Source: Opisthorchis felineus (Eukaryota > Platyhelminthes > Trematoda > Opisthorchiida > Opisthorchiidae). Taken from it: 64,000 nucleotides of DNA. The notes beneath the pieces were generated by a model. The model did no database searches. It was not told the origin of the DNA and saw only the letters and a program-made list of their open reading frames with translations. Below are positions 47,761 through 59,849 of this stretch, piece after piece; position 1 is the stretch's first letter, and every line of letters starts with the position of its first letter. Both the position numbers and the translations under genes were made by a program. The DNA lies in contig SJOL01006411.1 in the NCBI GenBank assembly GCA_004794785.1, forward strand, positions 359,624 to 423,623. Reading direction: 5' to 3'.

Positions 47761-48353
47761 CTGACCTGACGAACTCTACTTCGTATCTGTTCCCTCCATT
47801 TCGTTCTCCTTTGTGTCTTCGCTTCTCAGTTCACGAAATCCATGTCAGCAGTTCTTAAACCAAAGCATCCAGACATCGAAGCTTTTGTCTGCCATTTCTT
47901 TGTACCCAGTTGACCATATAGAAGCTGTTTCGGAATCCTATTCCTATCCATTCGGCAAACATGTCCCAGCCACCACAGGTGGTTGTATATGAACATACAG
48001 AAATCAGGAATAACTTAATGGCTTCAGACAAATGTGAGAATAAAATCCAATTCAAGTCATAATGTGCACAGTGAATTACTTAAAAGGAATTGTTCGAGAC
48101 TGCAGATCACCTACAATATGCTGCGACAGGGGGAGCTGAAACCTGAGCACCTAGTTAAGTTAGATGTAATATCCGTGAGTACATGCGTTGGCGAATAACT
48201 GGGACAGCATCGCCGTTGATAGTCAAATGACACCTTAAAGCAGTCAACATGCATAAACCAAGCAGCCAACTGGGCTAGCCAATGCAAACATGGTGGTGCA
48301 AAATTGTGCAGCCTCTTGGACAGCGATATTACTAAGTAGATAGATAGACTTAC

Positions 48354-48626
48354 GGGAATTTTCCGTAACTTTTACGTGCACATAGTCGGAACTATCGACC
48401 ACATTTTTTATTGCCAAGAAGAAATGTGCACCCCGGTGGGATTCCTGGCTGGGGAATTGATGAGAAAGTTCTCTTAGTGGTTTCCAAATAGCCTTCATCT
48501 CATGTCCGTGAATAAGTATCACATGAACCAGTTCTGAAAGCGTGTTGGCTTTAACTTGGCTCTCCCAGTTTACGTTCCAAACATTATTGCTGGCTCTGAT
48601 GACTGGCGGCAAGGGTGTTCGGATTT
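48354..48626 (-). CDS. FN3-module gene, 91-codon FN3 exon
   Basis: The acceptor is CATTTTTTTCTCAG (plus-strand CT at 48627-48628), with a strong pyrimidine tract. The donor is ATTCCC|GTAAGT, close to consensus. Both are phase 1. It reads IRTPLPPVIRASNNVWNVNW (Pro-rich start, B-strand Trp), then VHVILIHGHEMKAIW, AHFFLAIKNVVDSSDYVHVK and VTENSR. The 'Y..K' F-G region is more diverged than in the other modules. It has some of the best splice sites of the gene. Confidence 0.85.
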
Positions 48627-49782
48627 CTGAGAAAAAAATGAAGGAAATGGGCCAAGATGAGTTAGAGTCACATGTATTTATTCTGTTTCACTACAATTGG
48701 GACCAAAATCCAAATTTCCTGTGGGTAAACCGAGTGCACTGTCAGTACACCTCTTCGGTTATGCAGCGGTCAACTCGTTAATTCTAATTCTTCCTAAAAT
48801 GCCGATGAAAGTAATATGCACACAGTGCCTCACATTAGGCATTAGTGTGGTCCCCAATCGAGAAATCACGAGTGGCACAAAATCAACCAGCTTGTTTAAT
48901 ATTGATCAGGATCTTTGTTATTGTCCGTCATAGCGCACTGGATTACGGCCAATAATTATCAATCCAGTAGCTCCAGCTTAATTTGGGGTGCCACAATGTC
49001 AAAAGGTTGGCGATTGAAGCCAGCAAATGTGTCTGAGCTGAATCCATCTGCATTCTATTTGCGGCCTAAAATAGTGCCTGGTGGGCTAATAACGAAAGCA
49101 AAAGGTAGCTTGTGGTAACGGAACAACAGCAAGCTGTCCTACTGGTCTCATTCGTCCAGAGCAACCCACGTTAACCATTGCGTGCAGCGCATTCAAATTC
49201 TCCTTGATTCAGTACAGTTGATATTCACGTATGGCAAAGAAAATCCAGTTTCTACTTCATCCTGAGGTTTCTAACGAATGTGCGGTTGAAACTCGCCGTT
49301 TTGCGGTTTTGCTCGAAAAATAGTTGGACAAATCTGTAGGGTGTCCGAGGTTTTTTACCACTGACTTCATACGCAGTGGAAATCTATATTCTAATGGTTA
49401 AAATTTCCCCAACAACTACAAACAAAACGTTTCAGAACGTTTTGACACAAAGCCTTTTTCGAAATGTGATATCTGTGAAGCATAATTTTTATGGCTTTCT
49501 TTAGTAATATTATAAGTATTAGATTCGAAGTTGCCTGGTCTCTGTGGCGTTTTTTCCCAAATCGGTTCTAGCTAACCGTTTGAAATCTTCGGCCAGTTGA
49601 TTATGAAATGTTATTCAAGTGCGACGATCCCTTTCAACTAAGGTTGTTGTCCACGGAATCGGGTAACAGTCCCAATGCAAGCATTTCGGGTGTTTCGTTT
49701 CCTATCAGAATTCATTCTACTGTATCTGGATGAAAAAGGAACGCGTTTAGGTTGCTTCGTCCTCACTCTCAGTTTAAAAATA

Positions 49783-49965
49783 TTATAAACGAGAGATTCG
49801 AATTGAATCCAGCGTGAAGTCAATTCGGAACTGAATATTTATTGCAGCACTCATATAGGTGAGTGTTCAGGTAGAAAATAAAGGTGTTGGAGACTCGGAA
49901 ACTAAACCTACCTGATAAGACCTGAGAAGGACGAAATGGGCGACGGACTGTTCAGCGTATTCACC
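49783..49965 (+). repeat. Repeat D followed by reversed repeat E
   Basis: AAATATTATAAACGAGAGAT at 49783 begins a degenerate D copy. At 49905-49965, ACCTACCTGATAAGACCTGA with GAAGGACGAAATGGGCGACG matches 31840-31880. The order and orientation are the same as at 31.7-31.9 kb. Confidence 0.5.
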
Positions 49966-50879
49966 AGTCTGGTGAGTATAAATTGGACTTCGTCAAAACT
50001 CCAAATTTTTTTTGGATGGCTGGTGTGACAGTAGCCTTGGGACAAATCTTAGCGAGTCTCGGTTATCTCCGACATAGCGCAGGGGCCTCATCTTCCTTCG
50101 TGCTATGATCTGCGGGTATTTCAGTCCAACTAAGCCTCTTAGTGTTCATCTACCAACCCGAGAAGATACTGAAGTGGATGAAGGGCTGATGAACTCTTGC
50201 ACAGTTTACTGATCAGTATTTTTATGCGAGACAGAGTCTTCACTTTTGAAAACCGGGTTACTGTGTCAACTTGGAAATTATTCTGAAATCTCAACCAATG
50301 GTGGGGGGCCCCAGTAGGTTAAAATAGAATAAAATTCCAAAATTACGGACAAATACGAAGAATCGAGAAAGGACAAGAGGACAGTTAGTCTGAGAAACCA
50401 CTTTCAAGCGATGTCCCCTAAAAGCACTGTGCCAAACATATTGGTTCATGTTTGTCTTGATAGAAAATTACTGACAATTAGTTGTAGCACCTCAAGCAAG
50501 GTCCAACTTCAAATGCACATAGAATTCAAGGTGTCCGTCCGAATTTTCGCCAGATTTAAATGTTTTTTACCCGGTTTGAAGTCGGCACAAGCAAAGCCCT
50601 AGCTTGTTGAATAAGGAGGAAACAGATTCATTGACTGTAATGTGTTAAAAATATCTATGTGTTACAAAGACTCTCACGAATGGAAATGAGATAACATAAC
50701 TTACTGAAAGAGACAGGTTAACTGGTACAGCCAAAATAAACTAGGACATGTGACCGTTGTTATGACCCATAAGGACTATAAAGGCATTCCATTTCGTACG
50801 AATAAAATGAGGAGAGCCTTTAAAATTAAGGCACAAGTTACTTTGTTCACTCATATCAAAGTCTTTCGCGAAGATACTG

Positions 50880-51180
50880 AACCTTATCTCAATGCAACGG
50901 TATGCGTATCTCACTAGTCCGTTGGATGGAGATCCTGGCCCTCTTGGTTGGGGACTGCAGCAAGTGTGGCAATTTGCTCCCTGAAAGTTTTGCTACCCGG
51001 GCGGTCTCGCGTTAAGCGCCACTGCCTTGCGGTTAGATTTGTGAGCCAAAAGCTTTCGTTAAGAACACTAACTGTCCTCCTGACAATGTTTGGATGTTGT
51101 GGCAGTATCTCAGCCCACACAATCACACAATCAGATAAAAGTTACATTTCACATCGGTAGTCGCGCTGTGAAGTCAGCCG
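50880..51180 (+). repeat. Family B LINE leader, plus-oriented fragment
   Basis: The reverse complement contains ACCGCAAGGCAGTGGCGCTT, AGGGAGCAAATTGCCACACT and GTCCCCAACCAAGAGGGCCA, equivalent to the family B series at 44.7, 47.4 and 62.2 kb. The element here therefore points in the plus direction, like the LINE fragment that begins 250 bp further on. Confidence 0.6.
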
Positions 51181-51419
51181 GGTCTCTTATCCACTGCATA
51201 CATCAGGGAGGATAAGCAAAACCTGATACTGCTGATAATTTCCATCCTTCTTCGTTGTCCTCCAATAAGTCACGTTATTTTTCACTTGACGGGCACTCTT
51301 ATGTAGATAGTGCACTAATCATATTATTTTATATCATCTTTACATCTTTGTATATCTTTATATATACAAATCTTTATATTATGTCAAGTGCTTGGGCAGC
51401 GCCAAATATACAACCGACC

Positions 51420-52330
51420 AGCACTCGCGGTTATTTCGACTTTAAAGGAGCTTCCGATCCCGTGGGTAGGTTAGCTTTTCTAAGTATTGTTGGCTAGAAA
51501 AGAATGCCCCCGAAATGTCAAAACATTATCCATGCCCTATACGTACCGATGACGTCGTTTTGTTCTTTGACGAGCGCAGTACTTCAACCAGAATATCGGA
51601 GGTGGTCCCATGTTTCGGCATGCATTTTACAACTTCAAAGTATAAAGTCTTTATTCACGATTTCCCATCGTCTTGCTTTTCTTTGAAACTTTAGAGGGGA
51701 AAACTTGAGTTTGTTGACCGCTTCACGTATCCTAGCAGCTGCATTAGCTGTGATGGTACTTCAACAAATGAAGCTAATGCGCCGCCAATCAGGTTGCGGA
51801 CAGCGTGTGCCAGCTTGTGTCGATTATGGCGCTTTCGCTGAAGCCAAAGCGCCGTGTATATGAAGTTTGTATATGAAGTTTGTGAGATTCCGTCTTCGAA
51901 ACTTTGATCACCGGCGTCTCTGTGGCACAGCAATATCTAGCTTACTGCAGCCGGTACGCAACGAAATGAAGCGTAAGCGGGTACTCGGTAACGAATCCGA
52001 CACGGTAGAGCGGCGGAATAATCCCACAAAGTGGGTTAAGTACTACTTATTCCTAACCACACTCCACTCCAGAAGGCGGTGTCCTCCATTCCAAGCCATT
52101 AGGGTGAAAGGTTCGCAAGAAACAAGCTATGACATGACAAAGTGAATTGAAAGCGGCTACAGTCAAACTGAGTACTCTGTGTTTTTGAACCTTCTTGGCT
52201 GGGGCTCAGGTGATCTTGTTTGCAAGTGGTTGGAAACCTTGAAGGGCATGGCACGCAACCAATCCCTGTGACAGTCATGCTGTCATATCCTAACCGGACC
52301 GACTAGCTAAAGACCGCCCATCGCTTGCAC
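51420..52330 (+). mobile_element. Decayed RTE LINE fragment (RT to C-terminus)
   Basis: RT pieces in order are YFDFKGASDPVGR (51437, motif A region with its Asp), KRMPPKCQNIIHALY (51502) and then, after a deletion, RTDDVVLFFDE at the YADD position (about 51543). FGMHFTTSKYKVFI (about 51613), RFTYPSSCISCDGTSTNEAN (about 51720) and FDHRRL...VRNEMKRKRVLG (51900-51985) follow. The C-terminal LGWGSGDLVCKWLETLKGMA lies at about 52195. The 14-base word GTATATGAAGTTTG is tandemly duplicated at 51857-51884. Stops and frame changes are frequent. Confidence 0.75.
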
Positions 52331-52334
52331 TGGG

Positions 52335-54185
52335 CTTATGTTTGTTGAGGTTCGCAAAGGACGTTGAATCAACCCCATTGATGACGTCTTGATTTGACAT
52401 TATACTCTGGTGTGTTTATTTTGGTACTATCCAAATGTGTAGGCATTTTATCCTCTAACGTTTTCCTTAAGGGCATAAGATTTCTTCGCTCTGTATTTCC
52501 ACCCTTCGCTCTTCTTTCCACTCTACCCGCTCTCCACTCTTTCCTCATGGTTTTATGGCAGTTAGGCGTCAGTACGTACTTATGGTGTAGTACTGTCAGA
52601 GATGATAAGTCTTATGACCAACGTCAAAATTCCACAACATAGCTATTCTATACCAACTCTTTGTGGATTACACCATCGGACACACGATCTGAAGCTATCG
52701 CATCATCCTATTTGGCTACATTAACCAGCGGAGGCAAGTGAGTCTGGGAGGTCATTCTGCCTAGTCAAACACTCCAAATCGTTTGTAAAGCTAGACGTAA
52801 AATCGCTGTATGTGTATACCAGTTGCCGATTGCTCATCGGTCCTGTCCTCAATTTCAGGCACCAACCATATCTTCAATTGTCAACGTCTTTGCTGACACC
52901 TATTTGAACATTGCTTTTTCATAGGACAATATGCTCATTTTTAATCAGTCTCCCGAGCTATCAAATTCTCTCCCATGGTTAATAGCCTTTTCTAACATCA
53001 TATACAAATAAGTGATCCACTTAACCTCGTGCATCGTCCGCACTACTGGCTGTGTCTTACCACTTAACGCTTCGTGAAAACACCAACTGCATATAATAGC
53101 GTTAGGTTCAACATAGGGTCCTAGAACGAACAAAGGAGCGCGAACTTCTCAGGCTGTAAGCTAGCAGTTTATGTGAAGCGTGTATCCTACAGTGCCCATA
53201 GACGGGAAACCCATTCATGTAGCAGGTAGCAACAGTAAGAATATGTTCATCGGCATGGCACAAACTACGTGGTTATGGGACTCTGTGATGGCCACCCAAA
53301 CTGGAAAGTCGGGTTATGCAAGAAAACAAACACCTAGACCACTCATCAGACGATAACTAAGTGTTGGGAACAACTGGAAAAAAGACGGGAATAATGGAAC
53401 TTCGGGCAATGTACCTTACGAAGATGGCATTTTTTTATGTCACATGATGGATTCTGGGACGGAAAAATGGCGGATTTTTCTGCACTGAACGTTGCTCCCA
53501 GCAGCATCCGGTAAGAGACGAAACTCTCATGGGTCCTAATAACAACTGTCTACGTAATCTCGTATTTCGACACAGAATGTCGGTCGGACAATCAGATAGA
53601 AACAGAGAAACTGCTCTAATTCGGCTACTTAACGCAAACTTGAACCTGAGCCATTAAAGGCTTTCCAGTAAAAGGATATTATGCATCAAGTTGACTATTT
53701 CGGTACTCAGGGATACTACCTAAATTTCAGATTACGTTTAGAACAGTTTTGTCGAAACGATCACAACCTACAGGTTGTGACAGACAAAGTGGTGAACCCA
53801 AATCCACATGCATCTGAATCTGAACCTCACACCAAGTAAAAAAAGTCGATGCAAAACAGAAAAACGAAAAATGATGTAGTACTAATTTAGGCTGCTTCGT
53901 ACTTAAATCATCTCGTAAAGGACATGATGAGCAGCAGGCCAAACGAACTTGACGCTTTGTGCTTATCACATTCCACAAAGATCTTGAAGTATAACCACTT
54001 GACCGTCCTCAAATTCCTTAAAAAATTCATCGCTTGGGCTGAACCCGGGAATCACTTGAATCCGTTATTCTTGGATCAAAATACCCTTGGTCAACGGCAA
54101 TTTATCCCCGATCGTTTTCCTATGTCGGTAAAAGGATAAAACTAAACAGCAGTTATGCTGTAATTCTCAAACCACTATAAAGAAC
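52335..54185. other. Intronic sequence, nothing recognised
   Basis: This is the remainder of the 5.6-kb intron between the 54190 and 48626 exons. Open frames such as 52394-52642 (+) and 53727-53978 (-) show no family features. Confidence 0.4.
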
Positions 54186-54189
54186 GCAC

Positions 54190-54531
54190 GTGCTTCCATA
54201 GCCTTCGTTACGGGCGAGGAGAACTCCCCGGTATCCTGGTTGGAATTGATCATCACCCGCACACTGAACGAATAGGTGAACCCTGGAGACAAGTCTGTGA
54301 AAGTGATTTCGTTTTCTTCCACAAGGAAATAATCTTCCATGTTGAGATGATCACGTCGTCGAACTTCAAATGTAACGCTACACTGATCTGCAATGCCAGA
54401 TGCACTGCGACTCCATTGCCACAACAGTTGCTCGCCGATTCGATTCTGTAGGCTGTTGACGCTGACTGTGATAGGCCCAGGAATCCCTGGTGGATAAAGC
54501 ATGGAAGAATAACGGGATCCAGTTGGATTAT
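54190..54531 (-). CDS. FN3-module gene, 114-codon FN3 exon
   Basis: The acceptor is ACCTTGTTTGCCAG (plus-strand CT at 54532-54533) and the donor GGAAGCAC|GTGCGT; both are phase 1. After a linker rich in Ser/Pro (NPTGSRYSSMLYPPGIPGPI) the domain reads TVSVNSLQNRIGEQLLWQWS (B-strand Trp), VTFEVRRRDH, ITFTDLSPGFTYSFSVRV (textbook E-F signature) and FSSPVTKAMEA. An acceptor inside the linker (CACCAG, about 54492) would trim it, but the distal one has the better pyrimidine tract. Confidence 0.92.
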
Positions 54532-55816
54532 CTGGCAAACAAGGTTTCAAGATCAGAAGAAATAGAAGACACTTCAAGCACTACAGAAGGGAACTGACAT
54601 AACTAAAAACAAGAGGTTTTATCTGGATAAATTATGAAATTTTGTGACAGTTTTATCAAGACCACCAAACAGAACAGATGGATGGCTGTTGGGATCCCAA
54701 ATGATATGAAAAATAAAAATAATTGCACTCTAAGAGAAGCATGCGGAGAGAGTTTAACTGTGTGCTTGGGTAGCCTAAGTATCTGTTACATTAAGGTGGG
54801 CAAACAACTTGCTCTCACCAATAGAAGTAATATTCGCAGGCTGTATCCAGCTCAAGCATGCAGCTTACCAGTGCAGTGATATTGAAATACCGTTTTCCCA
54901 CCGAACGCATGCACTGCTGACACAGGGTGAGCCATATGCCGGTGACCAACAGAACCAGCCTTACAGACACCTAGTCAGTCACTTGGACAACCGGTACCCG
55001 GAGAGCTAAACGGCTATGTGTATATATCATAGCAATCAAGCGATGAAACCACTTAGTAAAAGGATAATGTCCCACAGCTCATTCATTCAGTTGGCCGTGA
55101 TACTGAGAGCTAGGAGCATTCCGCCCTCTCGATTAGTAGAAGGCCCTGATTTTTTTATCAAGCTGAACAGCTTCATGCTTCTTACGCCAAAGTGACTCAG
55201 TTTATAACCAGCAGTGAAACAGCCATGGTGCATCGATATCGGTTGTATCACTTCGTTTAAAGAAGTGGAGAATTTTTGCTTTATTTTGCTGTGTGTCTGC
55301 ATCTTCACTTGGTAAATTGCAGATGGTTACCTAGCAAGCGATAGATTTATCGTCAAGATCTAAAGATGCAACTACTTTGACAGAATATTTTCGAGACGAC
55401 ATATCATAGTATAGAAGATTTCTGCCCTATAACTGGCATCATCTAGGACATGATTAGGTTTGCTCAAACCATATCCACGGGGTTACGTGTCAGAAAGTAT
55501 TTCAGAACCAGTAGGTGATGCTAATAATAAGTGAACCTGAATCGAACGCGATATCATTGGTGGAAGAGCATATGGCTTATCTCCGAAAAATTCAGAGGGT
55601 AAATTGATTAGCTAAGGCAACAACAACGAAAAGCTGCTCATTCGTCTCTTTTTAGGTATATACGCACACCGTGCAACCCACAGAGGGTGTACTGGTGGAA
55701 CTACCATTAGACTTCTCAAGATTATAGAGAACCAACTGAAGTATTAGTCGTGAAATGACTCACTTTCCTAATGCTTCCTAAAACTGAAACACCAATTAGA
55801 AAAGAGAACAACTCAC

Positions 55817-56128
55817 TTTTAGTCCACATCACAGCTACCGGGGCAACATCAGAAATTCCTCCCAGGCTTTCTGTAAAGATATATACCTTTGGATCACACC
55901 TCACGTTGTTGGCAGGCAGATTGAAAGATCCTGCTTCTACTGGGACCTTGAACGTTGTCACCACCGGGCCATCGAATAAGATAAGGTTGAGTTTGGTTTT
56001 TTTATCCTCCTCCATTGTTCCAAAATATGGTAAATCATCAGGCCGTCCTTCAGCTTTTGCTTCTGCCCACGTGACGGTAAGTCCAGTGTCAGACACGAAG
56101 GCTGATGGTGACTGGGGTAACTGTGGTT
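55817..56128 (-). CDS. FN3-module gene, 104-codon FN3 exon (most 5' secure one)
   Basis: The acceptor is TTTTTCGTTTGATTCAAAAG (plus-strand CT at 56129-56130) and the donor GACTAAAA|GTGAGT; both are phase 1. It reads PQLPQSPSAFVSDTGLTVTW (Pro-rich A strand, B-strand Trp), then LNLILFDGPVVTTFKV, NLPANNVRCDPKVYIFTESL and GGISDVAPVAVMWTK. Residues GGISDVAPV fit the F-G turn and G strand. Because it starts in phase 1, at least one exon lies upstream, beyond 56128. Confidence 0.88.
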
Positions 56129-57329
56129 CTTTTGAATCAAACGAAAAACGAACAGCTTTATTAATGTTAAATTAAATGATACATTTTACTTCAGACAGAT
56201 AGCACACTGGTCATATTCACGGATGCCTAACAATTAGCGCGGTATTTTTCTAGACTAAAGTGACATCCAATAACTCGTTCTTACCAAAAGTAAAAAGTAA
56301 GAAAACATTGCGGGGGCGCCATCTGATTTTAAACTCACCATTAGTGCGGCTCATAGTGATTTACGTGTGTCAGTCTCTGAGTGTACATTTCTTATCCATG
56401 AAATCAGTCTTTCACATTGAAATTTTCAAGATAACCACTAAATATAATTAACTACTCAATACTGGAACATATGCTGTTCCAATTGTATTCATAGTGACAT
56501 CCAACACAGGTCTATATGCTGTTAGGATTGTATTGGGGCGCACGAAACCTGCCACGTTTGTTGACTCTTGCGTGACTGGTAGTGATGTGTTCTGTATTGA
56601 TATGCGAATGCCTGTTTACGGCGTTCTGCTTCCTCATAACCGCCTGAAATCGCTGTCTCAGGAGAACTGTGGTCCTGCATGCTCACAGGATGGCAGGCAT
56701 CCACTTGTTGTTCTTCCTTCATTCACATGGATCCACACATACCAGCCATAAAGCTAATCTGCTACACGGCCGATGCAGGGTCAGAAACCGTGAACACTGC
56801 CAACAAACCTGCCTGAAGCAGCGCAGTGCCACTTGTGCGGGCCTGTTAACGTTGTCCACTGGTAAAACCACCAACGGTGTTTTTTTCAAGAACGGTAATA
56901 TTAGGATGCAAGACACTTCTAGTTTTGCTTAGTTTCTGGGCCTTTCTAGATGAGGTGTTTCGCTTTGCTTACTGCACTTCAGCAGTTGAGGCTCTTCTGT
57001 GTTCCACCCGTCCTACGTTAAGACGAACAATGCTCGAAATTTCACTTGGCAATAAAACTGTTGACGTATCTGTTCGTATTTATGACCATGCTGGATGACA
57101 TAATAACTGATTCGATGTGACAGAAAAAAGACACACAAAAAGTTATCAGCGTATTGTTTGCGAAGCGTTGCTAGGACAACCCGGTTTCTCCAGTTTTCTT
57201 TTCTTGTCTCCATTAGAACATCCAAATCTTCAAAATATATCACAAACAAACAGTATAGTGATTTCATGACAATGGTGTAAGCAGAGCCGTTAGAAACGGG
57301 AAACGAACCCTGAAAGAAACTACTCACAG

Positions 57330-57787
57330 ATTTGCTGAAAACTCTTTGACAGCCCACGACCTGTTTTGCTCTACTTTAAGCTCATCAAGTGAGCACAGTT
57401 CCCAGAGTTCCGTTTATCTTACGTTCTACCTGAAACCAAGTTGTACGAAATTAGCAAACTACATTAAGTTGAACACCAGTTTGGTTTTTTAACAGAAGAC
57501 TTAACTGAATCCCTCGTTTATGTCATTCTGCAACTGAATGTGCTGCACAAAGTTTGCTTCACGTTTCAGTTGGTACGATATCTAAGATATCGCAGTGCAT
57601 ATCCTTGAAGGAACACTACCCATAAGGTTGCTGAAAACTCCTCAACAACCCACGACCGATTGGGTCCTCCTTGGGGATCTTCACGTGTGCAGCATATTCA
57701 GCTGAAGGATACCATAAACGAGAAATTCAGCTGGGGTTCAGTTGAGTCTCTTAACAAAACCAAATTAATGTGCAAACGAGTTAATTT
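57330..57787. repeat. Head-to-head repeat D pair with repeat E copies
   Basis: An E core, TTGCTGAAAACTCTTTGACA, lies at 57333. An inverted D copy (57473-57549) faces a direct D copy (57683-57787). Between them is a second E core, GGTTGCTGAAAACTCCTCAA (57627), reading into the direct D. The inverted arms share GTGCAGCA.ATTCAG, CATAAACGAG and ACCAAA blocks and could pair as a hairpin about 300 bp long. Confidence 0.65.
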
Positions 57788-58768
57788 AGCGAGGATACTG
57801 ACTACTTTTATGACTAGTTTGAAAATAAGTACATTTCAACTTGCGCGATACTACTCATTATTCGGGGCGGAAGGCTAGTCGATTTGTGTACTTTCTATTA
57901 AGTTTTGCAAGAGTTATGCCTTTGATTTTTGCTATAAATCCATCATTCCCCTTTACATTCCATCACTGGCTTGATGGAGGGGTTTCAACAGTACATATCT
58001 GAACGATGAACGATAATCATAATGAGCAAGCAGTATGGATCAAGGCGTTGTCATGCTGACATATCACTTTTTCCAATTGTTCTTCTTACGAAAACAGAAA
58101 GACGTCCTGATCTAGGAACTCAGGGTGACATTTCCGTCTAGCGTCCTCACACAGTACTTATCTAACGCAAGAGCGGTACCTCAGATCACCAGAAGATACT
58201 TTCCTGCCAATAACATCGGGCACAATGATGCATCCGTTATCCCCACGTTACGCCATCCTTGGAAGTCATCGCCGAACCTCACATTCATTCATTCGTGGTT
58301 CTATAGGGTGAGACGTTTTGCTAACTTGAGTCTGTTCTGTATGCGCGTTTCAGGCAGTCAAAGAGTCTTCCTCAAACTCTCATGTTCTGGGGAAGGACGG
58401 CTTCGGAAAACTTGCTGAAAATCTTTGATACTCAAGGGAAAAGCGAAGTACTCGTTTCCCTATTTCAGCTAGTTTTTCCTGGTTGTTTATGCCCCTCAGC
58501 AGCTTCTGCTTCGTATAGTTTTATAGGGTTGATCACCCTACACAGAGGGATTGACCGGAACATTTTTTCATCTAACTTATTGACCAGGACAATTGTGTTC
58601 TATGCATTACTTGCATATTCTGGCATCTCTGTACGTACACACAGTTTTTCATCCATAAATGATAGCAAAAATTCACGCGACATCTTTCACTTCACTAAAT
58701 ATGTTGCTCATATAAAGAGCGAATACGTCAAAAGTGTCTCGTATGACTAAAAAAGCTGCAGCTGTCAC

Positions 58769-58905
58769 CTTGGGACGTCGCTGGTTGCATCCGTAAGCAT
58801 TTCGGAGGTCCAGCGAAGCTCAGGAGCAGTTGTTAACTGGCCCAGCGAAGTAATTTCTATTGCGTCTCGCGCTGTCTCACCACTTATTGTGACCTTTCGA
58901 AGAGT
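58769..58905 (-). CDS. Possible partial FN3 exon (strand ambiguous)
   Basis: On the minus strand, TLRKVTISGETARD, AIEITSLGQL and APELRWTSEMLTDATSDVPR resemble the first third of an FN3 domain (B strand with Trp), with a GTGACA donor at 58768-58767. Its phases (0 in, 2 out) do not fit the phase-1 rule of the downstream gene. The plus strand of the same interval is also open and FN3-like (LVASVSISEV, SGAVVNWPSEV). Only one can be real. It is listed because it is the nearest candidate for an upstream exon. Confidence 0.25.
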
Positions 58906-59849
58906 CTGCGGCCAACGTAGGAGGGTCTGTGTATCGGTTTTGTTTATGATGCATTTGGGGCGTCTCTTTTGAGTGATAGCCAAATGAATAATCTGTAACA
59001 ATGACATTTTCGTTGTGATTTTTTATTTTGGAGATTATACCAGCTATTTTTGGGATTAGACAGCACTTCTTTTCCAGTTCCGAGAGGTGTATTTTTAAAG
59101 AAGAAGTTCTGTGCCTCCAAACCCAATTCATCTTGAGGAGTTTCTTCGAGAGCGGAGTGTTGTAGTTCGTCCTACAACAATTTCATTTAGAATCATCCTC
59201 GCCAAAGACAGCAATATCGTTGTTGACACTGACGCCTTACTGTCGTACAACCACAACGTTTATTTAATCAATTTGGAGTCTTAGAGTGAAAAAGAAAAGC
59301 CTACATGGGGAAGGGACCTGAAACCAGCCCATTCTATGCATTATGAGATGTTCACTTTTTCAGGCGTTCACTCAGATAATCTGGAAAAAAACTGACAAAA
59401 CCAACGCCACTGACATAGGTTATCTGTCATTTCCTTCAAGGCCTCCGGACAAGTGCAGAAAGTCACAGAGATCCTATCCTCGCAAGCTGGCAAACAATAA
59501 CCAAACTTCTCGTAATCTTTTTCAGATTCTTCTACCAAGTCACACGTTCACTCTACGATTAGCACCACTCTGAAGAAGGCATCAAGACTTTACTTCGCTA
59601 ATCTTTTTTGTGATTTTATTAGGTTTTTCATGTTTTTGGAGCAGCAGAGGCTCGCACAGAGTGTGCGAAATGGTGCCAACCAGCAACTACGTTATCTTTA
59701 CACTTCTCAAGCAGATCGGTACTTGACTTGGTAGACTGTGATTCTGCATGCGTGGTACGTGGCCGAGTCACAGTTTTTGATGTTGTATGGTTTCCGCCAC
59801 TAAAGTACCCGCTGCACAAACAAGCACACTTTTTCTCATTTCCTTCCGA

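Larger units (their letters stand above)
33684..56128 (-). other. Multi-exon FN3-module gene (whole span seen)
   Basis: Eight minus-strand exons make one gene encoding about 820 residues of tandem modules, mostly recognisable fibronectin type III domains. Order 5' to 3': 56128-55817, 54531-54190, 48626-48354, 46133-45768, 45735-45415, 39092-38823, 36903-36607, 33964-33684. Every internal border is a GT/AG site in phase 1, so each exon is a symmetrical 1-1 module of 90-122 codons, and the last ends in TGA. That arrangement is typical of exon-shuffled extracellular FN3 proteins. No transmembrane segment follows the last domain. The start codon and any signal peptide lie upstream and were not found. 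Introns of 1.9-6.3 kb hold LINEs and SINEs, but one is 32 nt. Ligand and site of action are unknown. Confidence 0.85.
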
